Shown here piece by piece: positions 55,222-64,000 of a stretch of 64,000 nt of DNA. Numbering within the stretch: position 1 is the stretch's first letter; each line of letters starts with the position of its first letter. The stretch comes from Actinomycetota bacterium. Lineage in GTDB: Bacteria; Actinomycetota; Actinomycetes; Mycobacteriales; Pseudonocardiaceae. The notes below the pieces were generated by a model that had not been told where the DNA came from, made no database searches, and saw only the letters and a program-made list of their open reading frames with translations. The translations under genes and the position numbers were made by a program. The stretch covers positions 1 to 64,000 of the forward strand of contig JAJPIR010000121.1 in NCBI GenBank assembly GCA_021324675.1. Direction: 5' to 3'.

Positions 55222-55506
55222 ATGTGGTGGTTCCCCCATCCCATGGGTGTCTGGGATTACGTCATCATGGTTGTCAATATGGTGCTGTTCTGGGGGCTGA
55301 GCATTCTGGGTGTGATCGGCTTGTTTCGCTATCTGGCCAGCGGTGATCGTTCGAGCAGATCCCGAAGTACTTCTGAACGTATGCTGGCCAAACGATTCGC
55401 GCGTGGCGAGATTAACGAGCAGGAGGACCACCGGCGGTTCGACGCGCTGCATCGCAGGTCCCGGCCGCAGGTGCGGTCTTCTGATGGCGGACGGCGGGTG
55501 GCCTAA
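55222..55506 (+). CDS. SHOCT-domain small membrane protein
   Basis: 94 aa with one membrane helix (about 13-36), a basic linker rich in Ser/Arg, and a SHOCT motif (LAKRFARGEINEQEDHRRFD). SHOCT domains are short oligomerisation segments at the C terminus of bacterial membrane proteins. AAGGAG lies upstream of MWWFPHP. It overlaps the end of the convergent mgt-type ATPase gene by four bases. Confidence 0.8.
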   Translation: MWWFPHPMGVWDYVIMVVNMVLFWGLSILGVIGLFRYLASGDRSSRSRSTSERMLAKRFARGEINEQEDHRRFDALHRRSRPQVRSSDGGRRVA

Positions 55507-58121
55507 AGCGGCCCGGCGTGGGTGAATCGACTCGCCCGGCGGTGCACCCGGTGCCCGGTGCTGCGGCGACGAGCCGGCGCGGCCGGTCGCTCGGTGAAAA
55601 AAACCTGCTTGGCCACCTCGATCAGGACCAGGTAGATCACGACCAGGCCGCCGAGAGTGACGAAGAAGCCGATCGGGAGTGCTCGAAACCCCAGCATTCC
55701 CGACAGCGGAGAAAGTGGCAGCGCGCTTCCCACTGCCACCACCGCCAGGGCTGCTCCCAATAATGGCATGCTGGGGCGGCTGCGCAGGAACGGCACCCGG
55801 CGGGTGCGGATCGCGAAAATCACCAATGTTTGGGTAGCCAAGGACTCGACAAACCAGCCGGATCGAAATAAATCGGGGCCGGCGTGAAACAAACCCAGCA
55901 TGATCCCAAAGGTGAGGAAGTCAAACAGCGAGCTGACCGGACCGAAAAACAGCATGAACCGCCGGATCATGTGCAGGTCCCAATGCGACGGCGCACGCAG
56001 CTGCTCGGCGTCCACACGGTCAGTGGGGATGGTGAGCTGGCTGGCGTCATAGAGCAGGTTGTTAAGCAAGATCTGCGAGGGAAGCATCGGCAAGAACGGC
56101 AGGACTGCCGCAGCGGCCGCGGCGCTGAACATGTTCCCGAAGTTGCTCGACGTGCCCATCAGCACGTACTTGATGGTGTTGGCGAAAATCCGCCGCCCCT
56201 CGGCGACGCCGCCGGCAAGCACATCGAGGTCTTTTTCCAGCAGCAGGACGTCGGCCGCGTCTTTGGCCACGTCGGTGGCGGTATCCACAGAGAGCCCGAC
56301 GTCCGCGGCGTGCAGTGCCAATGCATCGTTCACACCGTCGCCGAGGAATCCGACGGCACGCCCACGCCGGCGCAGCAACCGGATCAACCTTGCTTTTTGC
56401 TCTGGCGAGATCCGCGCGAAGATCGTCGCGGACTCGGCCGCGACAGCAAACGCGTCATCGTCCAGAGCATCGATGTCGGTTCCGGTGAGCGTGCCACCGG
56501 AACGCAGGCCTAGCTCAGCGCAGACCTTTTCGGCGACCAGCGGGTTGTCCCCGGTGGCCACCTTAACCGTGATGCCGAGCTCGGCCAGCCGACGCAGCGC
56601 CGCGGCGGCATCGGCTTTGGGCTGGTCGAAAAAGATCAGGAACCCGGCCAACACCAAGTCGTGTTCGTCGGATGCGCAGATCCCGGTGAAGCCGGGTGCC
56701 GGGCGGCTGGCCACCGCGACTACTCGCCCACCGGCCGCGAAGTGGGCCTGCAAGGTCAGCTCCGTTGCCGCCGGCACCGCCCGGCACTGGGCCAGCACTG
56801 ATTCCGGGGCGCCTTTGGTGACGATCAGCCGGTCGCCGTCCGGGCTTTGGACGAGTGCTGAGGTCATCCGCCGCTCGTGGTCGAAGGGAAGCCAAGCCAA
56901 CCGCACGTAGCCGGACGGTGGCGGATCTGCAGCCTCCCACAGCGCAGCGTCCATCGGATTGCCGCCGATCCGGCCGGTCTCGGTCGCCAATAGCCCCAGC
57001 CTTAACACGTCGCTGGACTGATGCCCGGCCGGGTCGAGCGCGGCACGTAGCATAATCCGGCCCTCAGTCAACGTGCCGGTCTTGTCGGTGACCAGCACAT
57101 CGAGGTCGCCCAGGTCCTCGATGCACACCAGGCGCTTGACCAGAACCTTGCGCTGGGCCAGGCGCCGCGACCCGGTGGCCAGACTGGTGCTGACCACGGC
57201 AGGCAGCAGCTGCGGGGTGATGCCAACGGCGATCGCCAAGGAGAACAGCAGCGAATCGAGCAGCGGCCGCGCCAACACCAAGTTGGTGACGAAAATGAAG
57301 GTGCTGAGTACCAGCGCCACCTGCAGCAGCAACACCGAAAACCGGCGCAGCCCGGCCTGGAATTCAGTCTCTGGCTGTCGCTCACCCAAGCCCAGCGCGA
57401 TCCGGCCGAACTCGGCACGCCCACCAGTCGCCACCACGACACCGACCCCGCTGCCACCTGCGACCACCGTGCCCATCAGCGCGCAGCAGCTGAGCTCGGC
57501 CAGCGCGGCACCCGAGGCGACCGCGTCGGCGCCTTTTTCAGCTGGCGTTGTCTCCCCGGTCAGCACGCTTTCGTTGCACTCCAGGCCAGTGGCTTCGATC
57601 AAGCGCAGGTCAGCAGGGACCACAGCACCGAGCTTCAGGTGCACCATGTCGCCGGGAACCAGCTCGGTGACGTCCACCTCGATGGGCTGGTCACCGCGCA
57701 CCACCACCACCGTGTGCCGGATAGCGGAGTGCAGCGCTTCAGCGGCTCGCTCGGCGCGGTATTCGTTGGCGAACCCCAAACCCACGCTCACCGCCAGAAT
57801 GACCCCGATGATCAGTGAGTCGGTGCGCTCACCGAGAAAGAACGAGGCAACGGCCGTGACGAGCAGCAACACCAGCAGCGCGTTGCGCAGCTGCCGACCC
57901 AACACGGCAAGCGCACGAGCGTGATGGCTGCGCACAGCGTTCGGACCTACCGCGGCTCGGCGCGCCGCAACCTCGGCCGTAGACAGCCCGTGCGTACTGG
58001 TAACCAGCGTGTTTAACACCTGCACCGGGCTCAGCGCTGCCGCCTGGCGCACCGGCAATCCGAGCGCGGTCGCCAGCACTGGTGCACGCGGGACTGATGT
58101 AATCCCCCAGCGCGGAGTCAC
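55503..58121 (-). CDS. MgtA/MgtB-type P-type ATPase
   Basis: 872 aa P-IIIB-like ATPase expected to import Mg2+: actuator motif LTGETTPAEK, phosphorylation site DKTGTLTEGR, nucleotide domain with TKGAPESVL, hinge FLGDGVNDALALHAADVGLS, and the C-terminal blocks DASQLTIPTDRVD and GWFVESLATQTLVIFAIRT, all close to MgtA. The membrane motif reads TPQLLP where MgtA has TPEMLP, so a coordinating Glu is replaced by Gln; this may change the ion. The GTG start overlaps the USP stop by four bases (GTGA). It is third in an operon. Confidence 0.88.
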   Translation of the reverse strand: MTPRWGITSVPRAPVLATALGLPVRQAAALSPVQVLNTLVTSTHGLSTAEVAARRAAVGPNAVRSHHARALAVLGRQLRNALLVLLLVTAVASFFLGERTDSLIIGVILAVSVGLGFANEYRAERAAEALHSAIRHTVVVVRGDQPIEVDVTELVPGDMVHLKLGAVVPADLRLIEATGLECNESVLTGETTPAEKGADAVASGAALAELSCCALMGTVVAGGSGVGVVVATGGRAEFGRIALGLGERQPETEFQAGLRRFSVLLLQVALVLSTFIFVTNLVLARPLLDSLLFSLAIAVGITPQLLPAVVSTSLATGSRRLAQRKVLVKRLVCIEDLGDLDVLVTDKTGTLTEGRIMLRAALDPAGHQSSDVLRLGLLATETGRIGGNPMDAALWEAADPPPSGYVRLAWLPFDHERRMTSALVQSPDGDRLIVTKGAPESVLAQCRAVPAATELTLQAHFAAGGRVVAVASRPAPGFTGICASDEHDLVLAGFLIFFDQPKADAAAALRRLAELGITVKVATGDNPLVAEKVCAELGLRSGGTLTGTDIDALDDDAFAVAAESATIFARISPEQKARLIRLLRRRGRAVGFLGDGVNDALALHAADVGLSVDTATDVAKDAADVLLLEKDLDVLAGGVAEGRRIFANTIKYVLMGTSSNFGNMFSAAAAAAVLPFLPMLPSQILLNNLLYDASQLTIPTDRVDAEQLRAPSHWDLHMIRRFMLFFGPVSSLFDFLTFGIMLGLFHAGPDLFRSGWFVESLATQTLVIFAIRTRRVPFLRSRPSMPLLGAALAVVAVGSALPLSPLSGMLGFRALPIGFFVTLGGLVVIYLVLIEVAKQVFFTERPAAPARRRSTGHRVHRRASRFTHAGPL

Positions 58122-59047
58122 CGGGCGCAGTCACGCAGGGGTGCCACCCCCGACGGGCCACCCGCTCCAGCCTGGGCGGCAGTTGCGGACGGCTCAGGTG
58201 CACCATCGCGCACAACAGTATCCCATCGCACCACCATGACAGGGCACGGGCTGTACCGCACGATCGTGCGGCTGGTGGAGCCGAGCAGCACGCGAGCCGA
58301 CGCGCCATGGCCATGGGTCCCGACAACGACGAGATGCGCCGTGACGGCTGCCCGCAACAGTTCATCGGCTGGTGCACCATGCACCACCCGTACCTCGACC
58401 GCCACCTGCGGGTACTGGGAGCGCCACAGCGTTAGCTGCTCAACAAGCGCACCCTCTGCGGCGTGGCCGCCGCTGTCTCGGTCGCGGTGGGTGCCGTGCT
58501 GAGCGTGCAGCACGATCAGCGGGGCCTGGCGTCGCTGCGCGTCGGCGAACGCGGCGGTGACCGCAGATGCGTCGAAAGCCAGATCCTCAAGCCCGAGCAC
58601 CACCGGCGCATCCGGTTTGACTGCGTGATGCCGGCCGCGGACGACCATTACGGGGCAATGCGCGGCGCCGCTGACCGCAAGCGCGGTGGACCCGATGACT
58701 ACTTCACTAGGCCTTTCCCCGCGCATCCCGATCACCAGCAATTGGGCGTTGCGGGAGGCGTCCACGAGCGCGCACACCGGTTGCTCGTCGATTTGCTCGG
58801 TGTGCGCGGGGACGCGGGGTTCCTGTTGATGTGCCACGGTGTACGCGCGGCCGAGGATTGCTGTGACCCGGCGGCGTGCGGGTTTGTTGTCCGCCGTGGC
58901 GTAGGGGGCAGCGTGCACAATCCGCAATGGCAGGCCACGCAGCCGTGCCTCGCTGGCGGCCCACGCGACCGCTCGCGCGGCAGTTTCGGTGCCATCAGTG
59001 CCGACTGCCACTTCCGCTGCGCCGTTGGTCTGGGGCTCATTCACCAT
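58118..59047 (-). CDS. Tandem universal stress protein (divergent first domain)
   Basis: 309 aa, two USP domains. Domain 2 has a normal ATP signature (VVGTHGHGASARVLLGS). Domain 1 has VIGMRGERPSEVVIGS, one residue short in the G-2X-G-9X-G spacing, so its ATP binding is doubtful. The C-terminal tail is Ala/Gly/Pro-rich. AAGGAGG precedes the ATG. It lies between the CtpF-like and MgtA-like ATPase genes, 48 bp and -4 bp away, so the three form one operon. A USP between two cation pumps suggests it may regulate them; that is inference. Confidence 0.9.
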   Translation of the reverse strand: MVNEPQTNGAAEVAVGTDGTETAARAVAWAASEARLRGLPLRIVHAAPYATADNKPARRRVTAILGRAYTVAHQQEPRVPAHTEQIDEQPVCALVDASRNAQLLVIGMRGERPSEVVIGSTALAVSGAAHCPVMVVRGRHHAVKPDAPVVLGLEDLAFDASAVTAAFADAQRRQAPLIVLHAQHGTHRDRDSGGHAAEGALVEQLTLWRSQYPQVAVEVRVVHGAPADELLRAAVTAHLVVVGTHGHGASARVLLGSTSRTIVRYSPCPVMVVRWDTVVRDGAPEPSATAAQAGAGGPSGVAPLRDCAR

Positions 59048-59095
59048 GGCTGCCTCCTTGGTTTGTACTTCTATGCTCCCCAGCCACCTGAGCTT

Positions 59096-61681
59096 TCAGA
59101 CAGGGTCCGTCGACCCCATCGGTCCCGAACTTGTCCCGGGACCGGGCGTGCGCAGCCGTACCCGCTGCAACGCCTTAGTTATCTCGATCAGCACAGCGGG
59201 CACCGCGCCGGCAGCAACGGCCAGGCCAAGTTCGCCAGGGCCTAGCGGTGTGGTGGCAAACAAATCACGCAGCCCGGGCAGGTAGATCGCAGCGAACAGG
59301 CCAGCTGCGCTCAGCGCCACCGCCGCGTAGAGAAACGGGTTGCCTGCTGGCGACATCCGCCACACCGCGCAGCGATCTGAGCGGGTGGTCAGCGCGATCC
59401 CCAGCTGGGCCAGCGCCAGGGTGGCGAACAGCATGGTCTGCCACGGGCGGTCCTGCGCGGCTGCCCACAGGGCCAGCGCCAGACAGCTTGCCGCGACGGT
59501 AGTTCCTAACGCGAGCACTTCCAGCCCGGCTCGCCGAGTGAGGATGCCCTCGTGCGGGGGGCGAGGCGCCCGGCGCAGTACATCGGGTTCGGGTTGTTCG
59601 GCTCCAATCGCCACACCGGGTAAACCATGGGTGACGAGATTGACCCAGAGGATCTGCGCGGGCAGCAACGGCAACGGAAAAGCAAGGAAAGGACCCGCCA
59701 GCATCACCAGGATTTCGGCCAGACCGCCGGACAGGCCGTAACGCACGAAGCGGCGGATGTTGTCGAATACCCGCCTGCCCTCAGCGACCGCCGCGACGAC
59801 CGTGCCCAGGCTGTCATCGGTGAGTACCAGGTCGGCGGCCTCCTTGGCGACCTCGGTGCCGCGGCGGCCCATCGCGACGCCGACATCAGCGGCGCGCAGT
59901 GCGGGGGCGTCGTTGACCCCGTCACCGGTCATCGCGACGATGTGGCCGGCGCGTTGCCAGGCGGCCACGATGTCGAGCTTGCCGCGGGGATCGGTGCGGG
60001 CATAGACGCTGCGCAGTGCATGGATGAAATCTGGTGGTGGATCGTTGTCCGCTAATACACCCGTGGCTCGAGCGACGGCGGTAGCCGTGCCCAGATGATC
60101 ACCGGTGATCATGATAGTGCGGATCCCGGCTGCCCGAGCGGCGCGTACCGCCTCCCGGGCTTCGGGCCGCACCGGATCGGCCAGTGCCAGCAGCCCCAGC
60201 AGTATCGGTGCGCCGGTTGCTCCCGCAGCCACTGCCAGCACCCGGCGGCCCTGCGCGGTCCAGCGCTCGACCACTTCGCTGGCTGAAGCTGTCCTGGCCA
60301 CCTTCCGAAGCACAACTTCGGGTGCACCTTTGACGATTTCTTTTTCGCCATCCGAGGCGGCATGCCAGGTGCACATTTCTCGCCGCACCGAGTCGAACGG
60401 TACTTCCCGAGTGCGCGGCAAGGCTTCGCGTAGGGCCACAACGTCAATACCCGCCGCAGCAGCCGCGGCAAGCAACGCTCCCTCGGTCCCAGCGGCTCCC
60501 GGATGCGCGTCGTTGCAGAGCACCGCGGCTTGGAGCAAGGCACGGGGGCCGGTGCCCTCGAGTATCCCGGGGCCATCGATTCGCACTGCGTCCATGGCCA
60601 GGTCGCCACCGTCTGGAGTCCACAGGGCTACGCAGCTGGTGCTCCCGATGGTCAGCGTTCCGGTCTTGTCGGAGGCGAGCACGGTCACCGAGCCAAGTGC
60701 TTCCACTGCGGGCAGGGACCGGACAATCGCGCCTCGCGCAGCCATCCGCTTGGTTCCCCCAGCCAAGGCGAGCGCAACCACGGCCGGCAGCGACTCTGGA
60801 ATCGCGGCGACCGCCAGACTGATCCCGGCCACCACCATGAGCTCCCACGGCTGCCCGCGCAGTAGGCCTATCAGCACGACGAGGACACATCCCGCGGCCG
60901 CGACAGCCGAAAGCCGCCTACCCAAAGCGGCGAGCCGGCGTTGCAGCGGGGTATCCGGTGCGGACCGCTCGTGCAGCAGGCGTGCGATGTGCCCGAGCTG
61001 GGTGGCAACACCGGTCGCGACGACGACCGCCGTTCCGGTGCCGTGTACCACCAGGGTCCCGGCATGCAGCATGGTGGTCCGGTCTGCGACGGGGGCCTCG
61101 GCGGAGCAGTCGCAGTTGGGATCGCGCGCGGTGGGCAGCGATTCTCCGGTAAGCAGTGCCTCGTCCACCTGGAGTTCGTGTGTGATGATCAGGCGGGCAT
61201 CGGCCCCCACCACATCGCCCTCGGTGACCTGCAGCACGTCCCCTGGCACGAGCTCGGTGGTCGGGATGCGTTGCACGGTTTCGTCGCGTCGCACGGTGCA
61301 CTGCGGCGTCGACAAGGTGCGCAACGCGGCCACCGCGCCCACCGCGCGCCGCTCCTGAACCACCCCGACCGTCGTATTGACGGCAATCACCAGCAAGATC
61401 ACCGCGCAGTCAGCCAGGTCCCCGGTCACAGCAGTGAGTACCGCCGCACCCAGCAGGACGAGGATCATCGTCTCGCGCAATTCCGCTAGCACCGACTGCA
61501 GCACCGAGCGCGGCGGCTCGGTCGGGAGGTCGTTGGGTCCGGTGGTGCTAAGCCGGCTGGCGGCCTCGGTCGTAGCCAGCCCGGTCGCGATATCGACACC
61601 GAGCGCCTCGGCGACGTGCATTCCCGGCAATGTCCACGGCGGGCCGACTGCACTGCGAGGCGTGGACAGGTCCACCGACAT
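59096..61681 (-). CDS. ctpF: CtpF-like P2-type cation ATPase
   Basis: 861 aa P-type ATPase of the Ca2+-ATPase (P2) kind: actuator LTGESLPT, ion-site helix AVAAIPESLPAVV, phosphorylation site SDKTGTLTIG, KGAPEVVL, hinge TGDGVNDAPALRAADVGVAM, and six C-terminal helices. It resembles mycobacterial CtpF (Rv1997), a DosR-regulon pump for Ca2+ or alkali cations. CCAGGAGGCGCT before MSVDLSTPRS sets the start, 62 codons inside the track ORF. First gene of the operon with a USP and MgtA. Confidence 0.92.
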   Translation of the reverse strand: MSVDLSTPRSAVGPPWTLPGMHVAEALGVDIATGLATTEAASRLSTTGPNDLPTEPPRSVLQSVLAELRETMILVLLGAAVLTAVTGDLADCAVILLVIAVNTTVGVVQERRAVGAVAALRTLSTPQCTVRRDETVQRIPTTELVPGDVLQVTEGDVVGADARLIITHELQVDEALLTGESLPTARDPNCDCSAEAPVADRTTMLHAGTLVVHGTGTAVVVATGVATQLGHIARLLHERSAPDTPLQRRLAALGRRLSAVAAAGCVLVVLIGLLRGQPWELMVVAGISLAVAAIPESLPAVVALALAGGTKRMAARGAIVRSLPAVEALGSVTVLASDKTGTLTIGSTSCVALWTPDGGDLAMDAVRIDGPGILEGTGPRALLQAAVLCNDAHPGAAGTEGALLAAAAAAGIDVVALREALPRTREVPFDSVRREMCTWHAASDGEKEIVKGAPEVVLRKVARTASASEVVERWTAQGRRVLAVAAGATGAPILLGLLALADPVRPEAREAVRAARAAGIRTIMITGDHLGTATAVARATGVLADNDPPPDFIHALRSVYARTDPRGKLDIVAAWQRAGHIVAMTGDGVNDAPALRAADVGVAMGRRGTEVAKEAADLVLTDDSLGTVVAAVAEGRRVFDNIRRFVRYGLSGGLAEILVMLAGPFLAFPLPLLPAQILWVNLVTHGLPGVAIGAEQPEPDVLRRAPRPPHEGILTRRAGLEVLALGTTVAASCLALALWAAAQDRPWQTMLFATLALAQLGIALTTRSDRCAVWRMSPAGNPFLYAAVALSAAGLFAAIYLPGLRDLFATTPLGPGELGLAVAAGAVPAVLIEITKALQRVRLRTPGPGTSSGPMGSTDPV

Positions 61682-61937
61682 AGCGCCTCCTGGGTCATCG
61701 CGGGTTGCATGCCGTAGGGGGTCACGGCGGCTGCAGCGACATCTCATACTTTCGCCAGCTGGGGAAATCTCGCGACAGTCAAAAGGCCCTCCCGCTCGGG
61801 ACCTCCGCGCATCCGCCGAATCGCCAGTACGTTCCCGGGCGACCAGAAAGGACTTTGGCAGTGCCAACCAGGTCTTTCGCCTCTCTGCGCCCGCCTGGCA
61901 TCAGCGCAACGGTGAAGAAAACGCGGAGGGAGAGGAC

Positions 61938-64000
61938 ATGGCCCGCTATGTGGTCGGTTTCGACGCTGTCGGCAAAAAGGACACCGAGCTCGCCGGAGGC
62001 AAAGGAGCGAACTTGGGTGAGCTCACTCAGGCCGGCCTGCCCGTCCCTCCGGGCTTTGTCGTCACCGCCGATGCTTATCGCGCATCAATGGAACAGGGTG
62101 GGGTCCGTGAGGCGATCCGCGCTGCCCTCAACGAGGCCTTGGAGCTTGCCGGTCGTCCCGACGAGCTAGCCACCGCCTGCGACGGGCTGCAATGGCTGGT
62201 GCGCAAGGCCGGTGTTCCGCAGGAAATCCAAACCGCCGTGCTCGACGCCTATCACTTACTCGGGCCTGAGGTTCGGGTGGCGGTCCGCTCGTCAGCAACG
62301 TCGGAAGACACCGCGGGCACATCTTTCGCCGGAATGAACGCGACATTTACCAACGTCGCGAAAGGCGACGTGATCGAGCGCCTGCAGGACTGCTGGGCAT
62401 CGCTGTTCACACCACGTGTGGTCGCCTACCGGGCCAGCCGGCACATCGATGAGGAACCGGCGATCGCCGTGGTGATCCAACAGATGGTGGACTCGGAGCG
62501 ATCGGGGGTGGCGTTTACCGCCGACCCTTCAACCGGCAACCGCGAGCGGATTGTGATCGAAGCTGCCTTCGGGCTTGGCGAGGTCGTGGTCAGCGGCGCG
62601 ATCGAACCAGACACCTATGTGGTGGCCAAGGCCGGGCCCCGGTTGCTGGAAACCCGAGTCGGGCACCAAACACACAAGATCATCCGAGGCCCCAGCGGGA
62701 CGGATCTGCGGGTGGAGTTAGATCCACAAACCGGGAGCGAGCGCATCCTCACCGATGACGAGGCGATCGATTTGGCTCGGCTGGCCCTGCGCGCCGAGCA
62801 GCACTATGGAACGCCGCAGGATCTGGAGTGGGCGATTGCCGCAGGGCAAACCTGGCTGGTGCAGTCCCGTCCGATCACCACGCTGAAGGATTCCCCCGAG
62901 CAGGCGCAAGGCACGGTTCTCATCGGTGGCCTGGCTGCCTCACCCGGCGCGGCGACCGGCCGGGTGCGGGTGCTGTCCGCGCCCTCCGAGGGTGAGCGGT
63001 TGTCCGACGGCGAGGTCTTGGTGGCGACCATGACGAACCCGGACTGGGTGCCCACGATGCGGCGGGCCGCTGCGCTGGTCACCGATGCCGGCGGCATGAC
63101 CTGCCATGCCGCCATCGTCGCGAGAGAGCTGCGGGTGCCCTGCGTGGTCGGCACCCGCAAAGCCACGCAGGTGTTACGCGATGGCGAGCTGGTCACCGTA
63201 GACGGCACTAGCGGCCGGGTAGTCGCTGGTCGAATGCCAGCGGCCCGAAGCGAGCCGCGCCGGGAAGTGGTAACGACCGCGGGGGGGAGCATCGAATCCC
63301 TGGCCACCCGGCTCTATGTCAACCTGGCGATGCCCGAGCATGCCGAGGAAGCAGCGGCCCTCCCGGTTGATGGGGTTGGCCTGTTGCGGGCCGAATTCAT
63401 GCTTACCGACGCGCTGGACGGCACCCACCCCCGCTACCTGCTTGCTGACAGCGCTGGAGGCGGCGACGAGAAGTTTGTTTCTGCCATGACGGCGGCGCTG
63501 CTGAGAATCACCAGGGCCTTTTTCCCCCGGCCGGTGATGTACCGCGCGACCGACTTTCGGACCAACGAATTCGCCAACCTGGTCGGCGGAGCCGAATTCG
63601 AGCCGCACGAAGACAACCCGATGATCGGCTACCGCGGCTGCTACCGCTACCTTCGCGAACCCCTGCTGTTCAGCCGCGAACTCGAGGTACTGGCCAAAGT
63701 TCGGGAAGAGACGCCGAACCTGCACCTGATGATCCCGTTCGTGCGAACCCGCTGGGAGCTGGAGGCGTGTCTGGCGGCCGTCGATGCCAGCCCGCTGGGC
63801 CAGCACCGCGGCCTGCACCGCTGGGTCATGGCAGAGGTGCCCTCAGCCGCGTACTGGATCCCGGAGTACGCCAAGCTGGGCATCGACGGTGTGTCGATCG
63901 GTAGCAACGACCTCACCCAGCTCGTCGTGGGTGTCGACCGGGACTCCGAGGTCTGCGCGGAGCTGTTCGACGAATCCGATCCCGCCGTGCTGGACATGAT
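61938..64000 (+). CDS. ppsA: Phosphoenolpyruvate synthase (3' end outside window)
   Basis: Open from the ATG at 61938 (GGAGGGAGAGG upstream) to the window edge: 687 codons of about 790 expected; absent from the track because it lacks a stop here. Domains in order: ATP-grasp (GGKGANLGELTQAGLPVPPG, AVRSSATSEDTAGTSFAG, VAFTADPSTGN), the phospho-His swivel GGMTCHAAIVARELRVP, and the PEP/pyruvate barrel (VGLLRAEFM, VMYRATDFRTNEF, GYRGCYRYL, GVSIGSNDLTQLVVGVDRD). It converts pyruvate + ATP to PEP + AMP + Pi for gluconeogenesis. Divergent from ctpF; the 256-bp shared upstream region had no good DosR box. Confidence 0.93.
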   Translation, partial: MARYVVGFDAVGKKDTELAGGKGANLGELTQAGLPVPPGFVVTADAYRASMEQGGVREAIRAALNEALELAGRPDELATACDGLQWLVRKAGVPQEIQTAVLDAYHLLGPEVRVAVRSSATSEDTAGTSFAGMNATFTNVAKGDVIERLQDCWASLFTPRVVAYRASRHIDEEPAIAVVIQQMVDSERSGVAFTADPSTGNRERIVIEAAFGLGEVVVSGAIEPDTYVVAKAGPRLLETRVGHQTHKIIRGPSGTDLRVELDPQTGSERILTDDEAIDLARLALRAEQHYGTPQDLEWAIAAGQTWLVQSRPITTLKDSPEQAQGTVLIGGLAASPGAATGRVRVLSAPSEGERLSDGEVLVATMTNPDWVPTMRRAAALVTDAGGMTCHAAIVARELRVPCVVGTRKATQVLRDGELVTVDGTSGRVVAGRMPAARSEPRREVVTTAGGSIESLATRLYVNLAMPEHAEEAAALPVDGVGLLRAEFMLTDALDGTHPRYLLADSAGGGDEKFVSAMTAALLRITRAFFPRPVMYRATDFRTNEFANLVGGAEFEPHEDNPMIGYRGCYRYLREPLLFSRELEVLAKVREETPNLHLMIPFVRTRWELEACLAAVDASPLGQHRGLHRWVMAEVPSAAYWIPEYAKLGIDGVSIGSNDLTQLVVGVDRDSEVCAELFDESDPAVLDM

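Noticed and set aside
59704-61358. Plus-strand ORFs across ctpF (for example 60105-61358, 417 aa)
   Set aside because: Antisense shadow with Ser/Arg/Ala-rich composition. The minus-strand ATPase has every catalytic motif.
1-64000. CRISPR arrays, prophage structural genes, restriction or toxin-antitoxin modules
   Set aside because: Looked for regular short repeats and the relevant protein motifs; none seen.

Overview
The window comes from a high-GC actinomycete, probably in or near Pseudonocardiales. Codon use is strongly G/C-biased, and the nearest remembered relatives of many genes are mycobacterial dormancy proteins plus an Amycolatopsis-type pyrophosphate phosphofructokinase. Most of the 64 kb reads as one large DosR (DevR)-type dormancy/hypoxia island. 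It holds a DosR response regulator (11.8-12.4 kb), a DosS-like GAF-GAF histidine kinase (32.3-34.1 kb), six universal stress protein (USP) genes with 12 USP domains, five pyridoxamine-oxidase-like (PPOX) flavin proteins, and several CBS proteins. It also holds homologues of Rv1733c, Rv1738, Rv2004c, Rv2625c (Rip3), Rv3131-type nitroreductase, PncB and CtpF. Imperfect palindromes related to the DosR box (GGGACTWWAGTCCC) recur upstream of many of these genes, which supports a single regulon.

Layout. 0-5.4 kb is a scarred integration zone: two tRNA-Pro(CGG) 3'-half remnants, a diverged 140-bp repeat, inverted IS110 fragments around an intact single-domain terpene synthase, and a dead DDE insertion sequence. 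5.4-25.3 kb is the first half of the dormancy island: CBS, USP and PPOX genes, dosR, a PPi-type phosphofructokinase, a leaderless avidin behind a flavodoxin, and a broken SulP transporter. 25.5-30.8 kb is a Tn3-family transposon with 50-bp inverted repeats and a 5-bp target duplication. It carries an intact nhaA, but its tnpA and tnpR are decayed.

30.9-45 kb holds an anti-sigma-type ATPase, a PPOX protein, dosS, a HAD-phosphatase/P-loop ATPase fusion, a CBS protein, a broken pncB, NadD and ACP fragments, a second-type FtsH, a carboxylesterase and an SRPBCC protein. 45-64 kb holds a frameshifted rifampicin-phosphotransferase/PEP-synthase-like gene, an ABC ATPase with a permease-HlyD fusion, PPOX, nitroreductase and USP genes, a Rip3-like protease, a CtpF-USP-MgtA operon, and the start of ppsA.

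Inferred joint role: oxygen/NO sensing through DosS-DosR, then slower metabolism and ribosome activity (Rv1738-like, USP, CBS), PPi-saving glycolysis, PEP/NAD handling, cation homeostasis by two P-type ATPases, and membrane proteolysis (FtsH, Rip3).

One caution applies throughout. At least eleven otherwise conserved genes carry single-base frameshifts, often in compensating pairs. Either the island is decaying or the assembly has residual indel errors; the sequence alone cannot decide. All start sites and box matches were read by eye.
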